Positions 43,746 through 54,856 of a DNA stretch of 64,000 bases are shown here, piece by piece. Every line of letters begins with the position of its first letter. Positions within the stretch are counted from its first letter, which is position 1. The notes under the pieces are model-generated. The model did no database searches, was not told the DNA's origin, and saw only the letters and a list, made by a program, of their open reading frames with translations. The position numbers were made by a program, and so were the translations under genes. This DNA is from Plazaster borealis (taxonomy: Eukaryota; Echinodermata; Asteroidea; Forcipulatida; Labidiasteridae), in the NCBI GenBank assembly GCA_021014325.1, contig CM037463.1, forward strand, positions 9,245,001-9,309,000, written 5' to 3'.

Positions 43746-45413
43746 ACTTTATGCTTCGTCAGGGACTTTTTGCCCGTTCATATCGGGACTAGATCAATTG
43801 AAAGAAGAAACGGTGATTTAATGGAGGGTTTTTAATGATTATTTAAATCATTAATTTACGTTGTATCTAATTTTAAACGTGTCTATTTGAAACATAAATA
43901 TTTCTCCGGAAAATTGGTGTTTGTATATACATATACTTTTTAGTCACTGCCAGTTTGCTGAAAATTTGAAACTTTAATCAATTCGATAGTTATCGATACC
44001 ACACTTCGACCCAGTGCATTGATCAGCTCTGACAGCAACATCATGCCTCAGTTTGACAGTAAACTTGCTTCAAAATCACCTACGTATCCAAAAAATCTTG
44101 TGGCAATTAAACACAATGGAAACAATGGTTCGCCATTACAAATTGTTTGCCGTGAAATTAAAATTGTTTGAGTTTTATTTACCCCCGTGCAGATTTCCTA
44201 TAGAAATAAGGTCTGAAATAACACAATTGTGCGTATCTCCCGAGTTACCTATATAAAAGGCAGGAAATGCGCTTAGGGTTGCACGGTGGTCAACAGACTG
44301 TGCTCTCTCTTTAGAACTCATCGAGGGTACGTTCTAAATAGAAGAATACAAAATAAATAAATACAAAATCTAGGGCGTGAACGATTTGAAAGCACCCACC
44401 AAAAAAATAGTGCATAAGTAATTTCATGAAGTATGGAAATAAATGTGAGTTTGAATTGAATTGAATTGAAGTGTGGGTGAGTCCGTGTTATAATAGAGGT
44501 ATTCACTCCCCTATAAACTGCATCATAAGCATTACATATTACCAATTAGGCTAATTAGAAGCAATTACGAAAAATCCATTATCCTCCCTGAACGATATGA
44601 TCAGAGAGAGAGAGAGAGGTGGAGAAAGAAAAAAAGACACATTGATGGATTAGCTGGTGTCCCTTTAGCGAGCGTTCTGGGATGATATACCCTGCCCTGG
44701 TGTCACTTGTGTGCTTAAGGGAAATTAAGTGAGCGATCTTCAGGATGATTGCGGATTGCAATGACCCGAAACCATCCGGGACATTAATGAATGAAGAGAA
44801 CAGCGGAAGGGTAGGATCACAATACCGGGCTAACGTCCAGCGCCTGGAGACCAAGTCTAAAAGTAATAATAACTCCTTGCACTTGTTCTTTTATTATTTT
44901 TCTATTAAAGGTACGGATATTTGAAGTGGAAGACTATTATTTTCTATTTTGTTATATGCTGCAGCAAACTGTTTGGGTCATTCAAAACTAGCGTGTGCAG
45001 AAATGAATAGAGCGAATAAAACAAATGGGAAAATGGGGTACTGGGCGTTATAGAGGCCAAAGCCCTATGGGCCTAGATTTTCTTTCTTTCTTTTCGTTAT
45101 TGTCTTCTTCCTCTTCTATTTTTTCTATTTCTTCTTCTTCAAGAAACTGGGCTTTCAAACAGGAATTGTTTGTGTGTCGTTTTTCTGAACTGCTATTTAA
45201 GTTCATTTCGTTTCAAATATTATGTTATACAAAATGCCACATTGAGAAAAAAAAGGTCGCTTTGATGTGAGCAAATAATCCTACTTGTTACTACCATGGC
45301 CGGCAAACTTTAATTTTAATTACAGAAAATACACTGGAAGGCAGGTAAAGACAGAAGGGGAGACTTCATTTAATCGTTTAACCGGTTTTCATACCAGATT
45401 TGACCAATAATAA
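43746..45413. other. Intergenic
   Basis: A (GA)n tract near 44598. A TATATAAAAGG TATA-like box near 44250 precedes an unannotated region; no frame supports a gene. Confidence 0.35.
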
Positions 45414-45567
45414 GGGAATCAAAGTGTGTGGAATCGGTTTTAAACTAGTGGTTTAAACCAGCCGAGGCCTGGTTCTTGATAACTTCGTCTCGGTAAAATT
45501 ATCAAGAACCAGGCCTCGGTGGGTTTAAACCAATAGTTTAAAACCGATTCAACACACTTTGATTCCC
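45414..45567. repeat. Near-perfect 69-bp inverted repeat (hairpin)
   Basis: Arms 45414-45482 and 45499-45567 pair at 65 of 69 positions around a 16-base loop. The arms start GGGAATCAAAGTGTGT and end GGCCTGGTTCTTGATAA. No other copy in the window. RNA from either strand would form a long stem. Confidence 0.9.
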
Positions 45568-46159
45568 ATTCATTAAACTATCTTCCCCTTGAAAATATAT
45601 AATAGACAAAAACCTGTAAAAAAATGTGCGTTCCGCGTTGTGCAAACTTTGTTTAAACACTTCTAGCCGTGTTTATATCACGCGTTTAAACATGGCCACG
45701 TGATGTCCTCTCGACCAATCAGAATGAATAAACTGTCCCAGGTAATTATGAATTAAAAATAAAATCACAATATCACGGTTTAAAGTGTAATAGGCAGATA
45801 CAAAATATCCAAAACTCAACAATGTAGGCCAAGAGGAATGTTTCCTCTTTTCATGACAATGAATGTAATAATGCATACAAAACGAATACAAGAGTGTACG
45901 TAATCCAGAACATCATTAAAACTAATTACTAAAAATTGAAGCCAGCTCAGTCCCCGGGTACTGTTTGCCGTGAAGATATTCTTACTATTAAAACCCTTAA
46001 ACGAGCCACATAATTGGGACGAATGAACTCCGGTACGTTGTCTGCACATGCTGACAAGTTTTTTTTTCCCCGTAGGTTAAAAGGGTTTGTTTTGCGTGTT
46101 TCAACGATTTCGTTATCTAAGTGTGCTGTTCATTATGTCCAGGTATTGTCTGGGTAAAT
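45568..46159. other. Intergenic
   Basis: Minus frames of 72-77 codons, unsupported. Confidence 0.35.
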
Positions 46160-46519
46160 TTAAAGGAACATTACAGAATTGGTTTTTGCTAACAAAACAG
46201 TGTAAGCACTTAATCCACCATATACATAAACTGACAAACCTGTAGAAGTTTGAGATCGATCGGCCATCTGGGTCACGAGAAAATAGTGAAAAACCGATTA
46301 CACATTTGCATGTGTTATACAATGCATGAATAAAACGCTCATGAGCGATAAACTCCAATCGGAAATTAGTTTTATTTATTTCTCATCAAATATGGCATTT
46401 CAGACAGAAATATTTCTAGGGATGTTTTCTACTATCATCATCATTAGACCGTGTAAGTTTTATGTTAATCTGTGATCTTCAAGAAAATTTTAATTACCAG
46501 TTCTGTAACGTTCCTTTAA
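46160..46519. mobile_element. TTAA-flanked MITE, subfamily 3
   Basis: TTAA at 46160-46163 and 46516-46519. Ends AGGAACATTACAGAATTGG and its complement. Interior ACAAACCTGTAGAAGTTTG and GTCACGAGAAAATAGTG relate it to subfamilies 1 and 4. Confidence 0.75.
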
Positions 46520-46576
46520 GCGTATTTGTTTGCTTAATTAATGAAGGTTTTATAATGTGGTTCATCCATTTCTCTA

Positions 46577-46797
46577 TGATCTACCATTGACAATTGACAG
46601 ACAACTGACAGACCGATTTTGTACACAAAAGATGCCGGGAGAGTTTTGTCATGCCCTCTCTATAAGCCAAATCACTGTCCCATGTTGATTGACATCCCCC
46701 TCTAGGCCGTGCAGGGTCCAGCTTAGGATCTTATGGAATATTATGAGCTGACCAGTGTGTTAAGACAATGGAAATATGGTCAGCAAGGGCTGACAAC
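46577..46797 (+). repeat. Interspersed repeat, intact copy
   Basis: Same family as 28467-28914; reads GAGCTGACCAGTGTG with no MITE. Confidence 0.75.
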
Positions 46798-46806
46798 GTG
46801 TTTCGT

Positions 46807-47163
46807 TTAAAGGTATTGTACACTTTTGGTAACAGCTCAAAATCAGTGTCCAAATTTTGTGTGATTCAACATATGCATGTACAAACAAACCTGTGAAAGT
46901 TTACGCTCAATCGGTCATCGAGGTCACGATAAAATAGTGTTAAGAGACCTTATGTGGTTTCTGGTGTTTTTTTTAACATCGAGTTTTTTATCACGCGTGA
47001 TAAAAACTATTGTTTTACTCGTTTCTCAGAAACGATAGCATTTTAGGCAGAAATATTTTAAGGAACCCTTTCTACCATTACTTACTTTAAATCAGGTAAG
47101 TTATGTGTGAATCTGTGAACATTTGTGTTTTTCGATCTTACCAATAGTGTACAGGGCCTTTAT
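46807..47163. mobile_element. TTAA-flanked MITE, subfamily 4, first of a tandem pair
   Basis: Left TTAA 46807-46810, then AGGTATTGTACACTTTTGG. Contains a palindromic TTATCACGCGTGATAA near 46988. Its right end (GTACAGGGCCTTTA) runs directly into the next copy. Confidence 0.75.
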
Positions 47164-47508
47164 AGGTATTGTACACGTTTGGTAACAGCTCAAAATCAGT
47201 GTCCACATTTTGTGTGATTCAACATATGCATGAACAAACAAACATGTGAAAGTTTGAGCTCAATTGGCTATCGAGGTCAAGAGAAAATAGTGAAAAGAGA
47301 CCTTATGTGTTTTCTGGGTTTTTTTCAAATTATCGCGGGTGATAAAAACTATTGTTTTACTCATTTTGTCAGAAACGATAGCATTTTAGGCAGAAATATT
47401 TTAAGGAACCCTTTCTACCATTACCTACTTGAAATCATGTAAGTTATATGTGAATCTGTGAACATTTGTGTTTTTCGATCTTACCAATATAGTGTACAGG
47501 GCCTTTAA
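47160..47508. mobile_element. TTAA-flanked MITE, subfamily 4, second of a tandem pair
   Basis: Begins TTATAGGTATTGTACACG and ends GGCCTTTAA at 47508. The two copies share most of their sequence; here the central palindrome is shortened (TTATCGCGGGTGATAA). One junction TTTATA replaces two TTAA sites. Confidence 0.75.
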
Positions 47509-48904
47509 GGGTTGTAGTAAATGTAATCGCTATATACTTTAGCATAACACTCCATAATCATCCATAGCCATTGACCACCTATTTATTGAAAAGGAAAATG
47601 CTCCTGGCTCACACAGAACGGTTCGTGGGAATAGATAATTAGGTATATAGATAACTTGCCTAATGGGTTCTGACAATCACGGCGTATTGTTCTAAATTTG
47701 GAGAAAGGCATTTTGTCGAGGTCTGTCGGCATATACACACAAAATCACGGTGACTTCCCCGAAGATTCTGTTTAAACACAAGGGTGTAGTGATATTCCTT
47801 GTCGGCTTAAACAAACCTAAGAGGTACAGACAACGGAAGTTATGTCCCAATCAAAAACAGGTTTATCAAAAGGAAAAAATTAATAATAAATAAATAAATA
47901 CAAAATAAAAACAATTATTGTTGATTAAGTAGCACTTGAAAACGTTATTTGTTATCAAATTTGAGCAATATATTACCGTATAAGTTGTTGTTTTCGATTC
48001 GGGTTGTTGTTTTGGGGGTGTTTTTTTTAGGGGGGGCTGGGGGTGTCAGTCTTAATATCAAACACGAGAAAGACTCTGCTAGGGTCGAAACGTCAGGCCA
48101 TTAACTACTATTTCTGCATTAAACACGGAATTTACATTTAAAATTAGCAGATTAAGCAAATACAAAAATGCAGCGACCGAGGTAAGTCAGTAATTGAGGT
48201 ATTCCAATCAATTATAAATACAGGTAGAATCCAGTAGCTATAAGGTAGTTATAATATTAATACATGCTTTAAATGAATGTAGCCTACCTCAGTACTGACA
48301 AAGAGCGTTCAGTCAAAAAGTCTAGTCTTTTAGAAGAAACTTTTTAGACAATACAAACTATAGCATGAACACGCATGCATGTCCTCGGTTGTCTTTTTTC
48401 AGTTGTTGATTGTAACTGATCATTTTAATGGGAAAGATGAATTCAGTGTAGCATACACACACAAATTAAAAACAAAACAATACATAACAGAAATGTATTC
48501 TTAACACTTGAACCAATTAAAAAAAACGTACGTGCCATACTTCCTATTAACAACTTTAACTACATTGTATAATTCCCCCTCGAGTCAAAATTTATCCAGA
48601 ACCCAGTTCCCACAGGGCCGGAACCCGGTTGCCACAGGGTCGGAACCCCGTTGCCATAGGGCCGGAACCCCGTTGCCACAGGGCCGGAACGGACATTTCG
48701 GAATCCAGGTCAGTAGTGCTATCTAGATTCTGGGTTTTTAAGGAAACACATCGTGGCAGTTTGACCAAGTAAATAAGTTCTGCTGACAAGGATATTGATC
48801 AAGGCCGACTCGGGGAAATGTTTATGTACCTTATGAAAAGTGCAGACCATAAACAAAAAAAAACGTGAGGTTGGAGACTTGTAATTGTTTTCCCCCTTTC
48901 ACAG
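47509..48904. other. Intergenic; small 22-bp repeat at 48605-48690
   Basis: CTGCTAGGGTCGAAACGTC near 48078 resembles retroelement end boxes. ATGCAGCGACCGAG at 48168 is followed by a consensus donor GTAAGTCAG, a possible tiny first exon. At 48605-48690 about four units of GGCCGGAACCCCGTTGCC-type sequence lie in a possible GGGTC-type MITE remnant. Confidence 0.35.
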
Positions 48905-49378
48905 GGACTCCATCATCGACCTTGGAGCCCCACTTTCACTAACAAAGCTAATGCAGTGATCGGCACTTGTACAGAGAATGGCAACCCTAAGCACAGGAGT
49001 TCTCGGTAAGCAGAGCCAAGAAACTGACAAACAGGCCTCTTTAGTAAACAAATCAAATAAACGGGAAAAATTCGAACGCAAATACACTGCAAAAACTGGG
49101 GTGTTAAAATTGACACAACGAATGTTTTTACATATAGATACCGAAGGGAGAATCAAAATTTACATCATAGGGTGTTAAAATAACACCGATGTAATTGTTT
49201 TGGCAGAAATTAGTGTTACTTTAATACCCTATGGTGTAAATCTTGATTCTTTTTTGGTATATATATGTGACACTACCCATGGTGTCAATTTTAACACCCC
49301 AGTTTTGCAGTGGATGCATCTAGTCTAGACTCGTTCAAGAGCAAATTAGCCAAATTTAACGCGGGGAAAAGTTATTAG
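48905..49378 (+). pseudogene. Broken 3' coding segment: nonsense codon plus MITE insertion
   Basis: A strong acceptor (GTTTTCCCCCTTTCACAG, AG at 48903-48904) leads into a frame DSIIDLGAPLSLTKLMQ, then TGA at 48957-48959, and on in the same frame: SALVQRMATLSTGVLGKQS, TDKQASLVNKSNKREKFERK. The MITE at 49085-49312 cuts a codon. Beyond it the same frame resumes (SSLDSFKSKLAKFNAGKSY) to TAG at 49376-49378 if one 2-bp target copy is counted once. TGA could be a decayed TGG. Alternatively, 48905-49005 ends at a GTAAGC donor in another open frame (GLHHRPWSPTFTNKAN). Family not recognised. Confidence 0.4.
49085..49312. mobile_element. CACTG-ended palindromic MITE, GGTGT type
   Basis: 228 bp, left CACTGCAAAAACTGGGGTGT, right CACCCCAGTTTTGCAGTG, centre inverted as in the other two copies. 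Flanks TA (49083-49084) and GA (49313-49314), a TA duplication with one change. Confidence 0.85.
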
Positions 49379-50704
49379 GGGGGGCTCAAGATAAAAGATA
49401 GTCTGCGCATCTAGCCACGAGCGCATGCATGTTACTACATCCAATTCGAGGAGATTATGTGCAGTGACGCACCAGAACAAGAACAAATCCATCATTGTTC
49501 TGCAGAAAAGAACAACATTATTCAGATGCAAAGTTTGAGCATTATTTCGCCGTACTATAAATTGCTCCACTGGCATAAGTCACAGTATAAGTTCAGGATA
49601 ACGCGTGAACTAATGGTGTCACCAATTACTCAACCTCCATCCATGACGACGTGAACATTGTTCAACTGTTCCGCGTCATTGCACGACACGATCCAGACTA
49701 TTATTTTGGGGTTTTGTTTTTTTTACATCGGATGTTCTTGTTTGTTCTATTCGTTCTGCTTCTCAATTTTCTCCGCGTGGTGACTTCCTGCGTTCGAAAT
49801 TTATTTATAAATGGCAAGTCAAATGAATGACCCAATCAGTCTGTCTTTCTCTTTAAACAGTATTTATCATTCTTGTTGCAATGATGACATTTTAATGCAA
49901 CTCTTTCAACACCTCATTAACTTTGAAATGACAGGAGTAAATTACTGCCCTTGTGTGAAACATTATGAGAGCAGCATTTTTATATCAATGTCATGTATGA
50001 TTGTCCATTATCAATTGTTATGAAACATGAAGTGAACTTCCATAATAAATTATGAACTGCGATGATGCGTCAGATAAAGCTAAATAGATTACAACAAAAT
50101 TTTGAAATACCCCAATTCTTCCAAACTTTGTGTACTGTAGGAACAAAGGTTTCTTGTTTAATCGTGTTGATTCACGACCGACAGCCTCATCACTGCCAAA
50201 GATATGAACTCATTTCAAATAGTGACCGTTTCCCACAACGTAAATAAAAGACATTCTTCTTTCTCTGTCCAAATTTGAGTGGCGAACCTTTACTAAATAA
50301 AATTATGTAAGTTCATCTGAACAAGAATCACTTTTTCCAGAGAACCGTTTTTGAACGGATTTTCACGAGGGAACAAGAACAGTTCGATGAGACTGTCAAT
50401 AGTTAATTACATTTCTTTGTGCATTTATTTATTTAATTTTATTTTGTATTATGGTTGTTTACTTGCTTGTTTGTTGGGGTGTTTGTCTGTTTGTTTGTTT
50501 GCTTTTTTACGATGATCTTCCCATGCAGGGAAATTGTCAAAGCTCCCACAAGGGGGTTATAAACACCAAGCTGGCAACATCCCATTGCTCTCATACAAAC
50601 ATTGGTTGTATGTCAATTAATATGAATTTCACAAATCAATAAATTGTGATTCAGTATCTAGACGACAATACTTATTCTAGTCATTGTGAAATCAGCGGTT
50701 AGCT
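49379..50704. other. Intergenic
   Basis: Frames of 60-76 codons on both strands; none supported. Confidence 0.35.
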
Positions 50705-50765
50705 TTGTAGGACTCGAACCCACAACCTTGTATTTGCAAACCCTGCAGTCTAACCACATTATTTG
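50705..50765 (-). mobile_element. tRNA-like fragment
   Basis: On minus: TGTGGTTAGACTGCAGGG (box A-like) and GTGGGTTCGAGTCCTAC (box B). Short, no flanking SINE body seen. Confidence 0.45.
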
Positions 50766-52489
50766 CAATTTGATTAGAACAACTGCTATACCCAATGGCC
50801 CTGTATACAAACATTAATAGTTGGTAAATATAGACCGAAAAGAAGACCATTGGGACTAAAGTTTAAATTAAATTAATACAAAACATTTAATTTAAGAGTT
50901 CCAAGTGTAAAATATAAACAAATAAATTTCCTATTTAACAAAACAAGAGAAAGACGAGTAAAGTCACATAAACTAATATTATCGGTACATCAAACGAATG
51001 CCAGCATAGCAAGAAAACCCAACTAAAAAAAACAAACGTATAATTACACTGAAAAAAATAAGTATAGCCTTTAAAAAGTTGCTCTTTCATTCTTATCAGC
51101 ACAAAATATTTTTTCACGATACGCTTGAGTCTTGCGGAGCCTCATCTTCCCAATCACACTGAAGATAATGCCCGTTTCATGCTCAGCCGACAGGTAGGCC
51201 CAGACCGCTCCAAAGCAATCTCGACTAACAACGCACTACACGGACAAGCACTCAACTGGAAAACCGTTCGAACGGAATAATGAATGCACAAATTAAAGAC
51301 AAATGAAAGCGACACCCTCCGTGGTTCAGAGGCTGTGGTTGGCTACATTATTTATATTTTTCCTTTTTCTTTTCTTTTTTGGCTCTTTTTTTGGTAGAAT
51401 GATTCAGTCTGGAAAGAGATGCTGATTGTGTTTGGCAACCTATAGTGGTTCATTCCAAATTGGAACTGCTCTGGAAGTGAGCTTGGGATCTTTCTAAGGT
51501 TGTTTTCATGTTTCGTGTGTACACGCGGATTCAGTAAGGTAGAATTGGCAGCCATGGGCTACTACAAAAAAAACTACCGTTTGGCAGGGTTGCAAAATGC
51601 TATTTTTATGGTATGATTGTTAATGTCATATCTACTCCACAGCAGCATATAAACAGCAGTAGATAAAAATAGCACAAAGGCACGTTCTTATAGAAAAAAA
51701 TTCTTTATTTACAAGAACAACTCTACTCAGCACAAGAGAACTCATCACAAGGTGTTGCAGTGAATAACATTTAAGAACATTCTGCCGGTAATTCACCCCC
51801 AAATGTGTATACACATGACCAGTTTTAATTAAGGAGTGGATCCATTGCCGAGTCCCCATTAGAAAACTCGCTAAATATAAAACAGTTCCGTTTCTCACTA
51901 TGGATCGTGGACAGGAGCTGATACTGAAAACCAAAAGCTCTTCCGATAACGCTTTTAATCTCTATTATTTAATGACTTTTCTAATGAGTCCACTGTTTGC
52001 GATGGCGTTACCAAGCAACAGATTAGCGTAAATAATAAGCAGTCTAAACACTTGACCCAAAACGACCTCAGTTTTCACCGACCTTAGTTATTTATCAAAT
52101 ACTTTATTTCTTTGCGTCACCTTAAATTTGTAAGATTTCTTGTTTGATGAGACTCAAGTTTGAAAGCACCACTCTCCTGGATATTCATGTAAATTCGTGT
52201 GAAGTAATCCCCTAGTGTGGTTGCCACAACCTTCCCACTTAAAGCATTCATCAGACGGTGCAAGGAACAATGTGTGTGTTGTGTTGTCACGAACTGTGAC
52301 CAGACCATTTTGTACAACTTCTCCGTTATCTTTTAGCGTTACGTGTACCAAAGGTATGCATAATTGTCGCCACCAAAATTCCGAGTACATATAACAGCAT
52401 AACGAAGATTAATCATTCATTATTATTGCTACATCTTTCTGGTAATGAAACCAAAGAAACCTCAAATGTGGCTTGTACTGTGTTTAATC
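50766..52489. other. Intergenic; weak minus-strand frame at 52154-52390
   Basis: The minus frame at 52154-52390 (78 codons, e.g. LFLAPSDECFKWEGCGNHTR) has balanced composition and cysteines. A second frame overlaps it and no splice signals are clear, so it stays a possibility only. Confidence 0.35.
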
Positions 52490-52715
52490 CGTAGGCCTGA
52501 AGGTACCCCGCGAAGATGTTGAAGACATTTTAATTTTAGGTTTGGGGAGGGAATTCAGGTAGGGACTGGTGAACACAATTCATAATATTATGCAAGGCTC
52601 CAGTCCAGAGCAGGATTCGAACCTTTTTCACCTCTGCGGACCCCCAGGTCCACAGATATGAAAAGCAGGGGAAAGAAACCACTCTAGGCCAACCTGGTCC
52701 CCTGGTAATACCTTA
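52490..52715 (-). mobile_element. tRNA-derived SINE, family B
   Basis: On minus: TTGGCCTAGAGTGG (box A region), AGGTTCGAATCCTGC (box B), CTTGCATAATATT, CAGTCCCTACCTGAATTCCC. The same order as 37533-37762. Confidence 0.6.
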
Positions 52716-52866
52716 TTGTATTGTATTGAGCTTATTGTATTTACGGTCCAAGTGACATTTTATTTTGAGTAGACTATAATAAAAACTCACTTAACAACTT
52801 AATAATTTGGTCACAATCTTGAAACAATATTGTTCTTTCTTTTTGTCAATGTTGTTATATTGACAG

Positions 52867-53033
52867 GAGTCACCCTTGTTTATCCCCAGGCTCGAATTGT
52901 GATTGTTGTTACAGTATGGCAGACACCTAGGGACATTCCCTCCGGACGGAAAATTGCAATAATGTCCAAATATTTGCCAAGACTCGACAGCTTCCGATTG
53001 AGATTTTTTACTCCCCCAAAGCCAATCTCATGA
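52867..53033 (+). CDS. Candidate 3'-terminal exon, unknown product
   Basis: A long pyrimidine tract and TTGACAG acceptor (AG at 52865-52866) open a frame that enters after the first base of a codon and runs 55 codons to TGA at 53031-53033. Peptide: GVTLVYPQARIVIVVTVWQ, RDIPSGRKIAIMSKYLPRL and a basic tail ending TPPKPIS. Reasonable composition, no recognised domain. It may belong with the exon pair just downstream or be a chance frame. Confidence 0.28.
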
Positions 53034-53114
53034 CATTACATTAAAAAAGAACCATTTCTGATCACATGTTTGTGGCAAACTAAATTCACCATTCTTTTTG
53101 TTTTTAAAACCCAG

Positions 53115-53399
53115 TGGGGGACACATTTCACTTTATTGGCGAAATATTTGGAGCAGTTCTTATTATGTAAGTATGATAATGATCAATAATGGACTTATAA
53201 TGCGCACAGCTCCAATAGGTGCACGCCATAGCGCAAATCGCTTCGAACTTTTGGCAAGACCCCTTGTTATAAAACTTGACCCTGCGTTTGCAAATTTTTG
53301 GTCTGATTTACCAGTAGGTCAAAAAGAACCATCCCTTTGACCATTCCTACAATAGTTATTGCATTTTCAAAGTTAAATCTCCCCGTTATAGAAGGATAG
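53115..53399 (+). CDS. Candidate exon pair (53115-53166 and 53315-53399)
   Basis: The first exon has an acceptor with a T-rich tract (AACCCAG-like, AG at 53113-53114) and a consensus donor GTAAGTATG at 53167. Read from its third base it gives GDTFHFIGEIFGAVLI, which looks like a membrane helix. A second acceptor (TGATTTACCAG, AG at 53313-53314) joins in phase to RSKRTIPLTIPTIVIAF, ending at TAG 53397-53399. The 148-bp intron is short. All three frames of the 52-nt exon are open, so the frame choice is a guess; no family assigned. Confidence 0.22.
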
Positions 53400-53599
53400 T
53401 GGTGGTATCTCCGTCACGTGGCTTTGGTATCTTTTGGCTTGTCGTAATCTGAAAAATTGTATTTGTGTTAAAACAAGTTCCATGATCATGCACTGTGCTT
53501 GGCTATTTCCGCTAGTGTTATTTAAACGGGGAAATTGTGGGAATCCAAAAAGAGATGGCCTTTTGTGACCATGAGGGTCTTATGCGTTAGTGCACAAGG

Positions 53600-54027
53600 G
53601 TTACAAGATAATAATATAGTCTTATAAAGCGCACGTATCTACCAAGAAGGTACTCAAGGCACTTGAACAGACAAACAGTAAGTTTTTCCCGCAAGGTATG
53701 CGGGGCTACGTTTTTGAAGTATGAGACCTATTCCTTTACATAGCACCATGTAATGTTTTACAAGGTGCTGTGGCGCAATATGCTGCCTATCAAACCAGCA
53801 ACACCGGGGCGAACCCCTTCTCTTTACGATAAGTGCACTGGGTTCTTTTGCGTGCGTTACACAACACACGGGACCTACGGCTTAACGTCCCATCCGAAGG
53901 ACGAAGCATGTGGTTAAGTGTCTTGCTTAAGGACACAAGTGTCACGACTGAGATTCGAACCCACACTCTGCTGATCAGAAACACCAGAGCTTGAGTTCTG
54001 TGTTCTTATCCGCTCGGCCACGACACT
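53600..54027 (-). mobile_element. tRNA-derived SINE, family A, near full length
   Basis: On minus from 54027: GTGTCGTGGCCGAGCGGATA (box A of the Ser/Leu type), a long variable-arm-like stretch CTGGTGTTTCTGATCAGCAG, box B GTGGGTTCGAATCTC, then CTTGTGTCCTTAAGCAAGAC, TTCGGATGGGACGTTAAGCC and CAAAAGAACCCAGTGCAC. A tail with CTTATAAG..ATATTATTATC-like repeats ends near 53600. This copy defines the family for the fragments at 35.0 and 43.6 kb. Confidence 0.75.
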
Positions 54028-54734
54028 CCACAAAGATAAGACTTTGTTTCAGGTGAACAAAAAAAAAATAATGTCAAACCCGAGACATGGAAGACAAAAA
54101 ACTCCCCTCTTTTTTTAGTTTTTGTTTCCTTTTTTTTTCTTCTTTTTTTCTCTCCATATTGTTTTTCTTTCTAGTTGAGGGTTTTGCTATTTTCCTCGAA
54201 TTTGTGGGACTTTGCAGACGCATTTGCGGAGCAAACACACAATTATCATAATGGACGAATGAAAACTATTACATTAGTACCAAAAAAACATCTTAACGCC
54301 ATGGTGTTGAAAATCTAGCACTTACGGGTGGCTTGGCAATAGCTTATAATCTTAATGCCATATGTAGTTTATCCCTTTGGTAGAACAAATGTCAAAACAA
54401 AGCCTTACAAACAACGTCTGTCTAGCTTGTTCGTGCGTCTGCTCCGCGCGACATCATCCTATACTATTGCTTTATGATAATATTCTGGCGTTGGAAATAA
54501 CACGCTGGGTGTGGAAATGTGAATTCTTTGAGCGTTGATCTAATATTGGGCCAATTATAACAATATACCAGTAATTGTTATCTGGTTTATTTTTAGTTGA
54601 TATACGCCAAGTCTCCAAGTAGTGAATAGCGTCTTGTGTTTTTGAGATGTTTGGTGCTTAGATGAACCCGAGCTAACCGATTGTCGATCAAATCAGAGAT
54701 TTAGGCTAGTTAATATATATATACAAACAATTTC
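54028..54734. other. Intergenic
   Basis: T-rich tracts near 54118-54170; no gene seen. Confidence 0.35.
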
Positions 54735-54856
54735 TTTCTCCTGAAGACGAGCAGAATATACTGTTCGAAACGTCGAGACCACACCGGTTCTTCTCAGAAC
54801 CAACACTTCTCCAAAAATAATTGTATACGTGGTTGTACCAGCAAGTTTACTACTAG
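54735..54856 (+). repeat. Repeat with a GAAACGTCGAGACC core
   Basis: Contains GAAGACGAGCAGAATATACT, CGAAACGTCGAGACCACACC and GGTTGTACCAGCAAGTTTAC. Inverted partner of 32640-32786. Possibly the end of a Penelope-like or similar retroelement. Confidence 0.55.
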
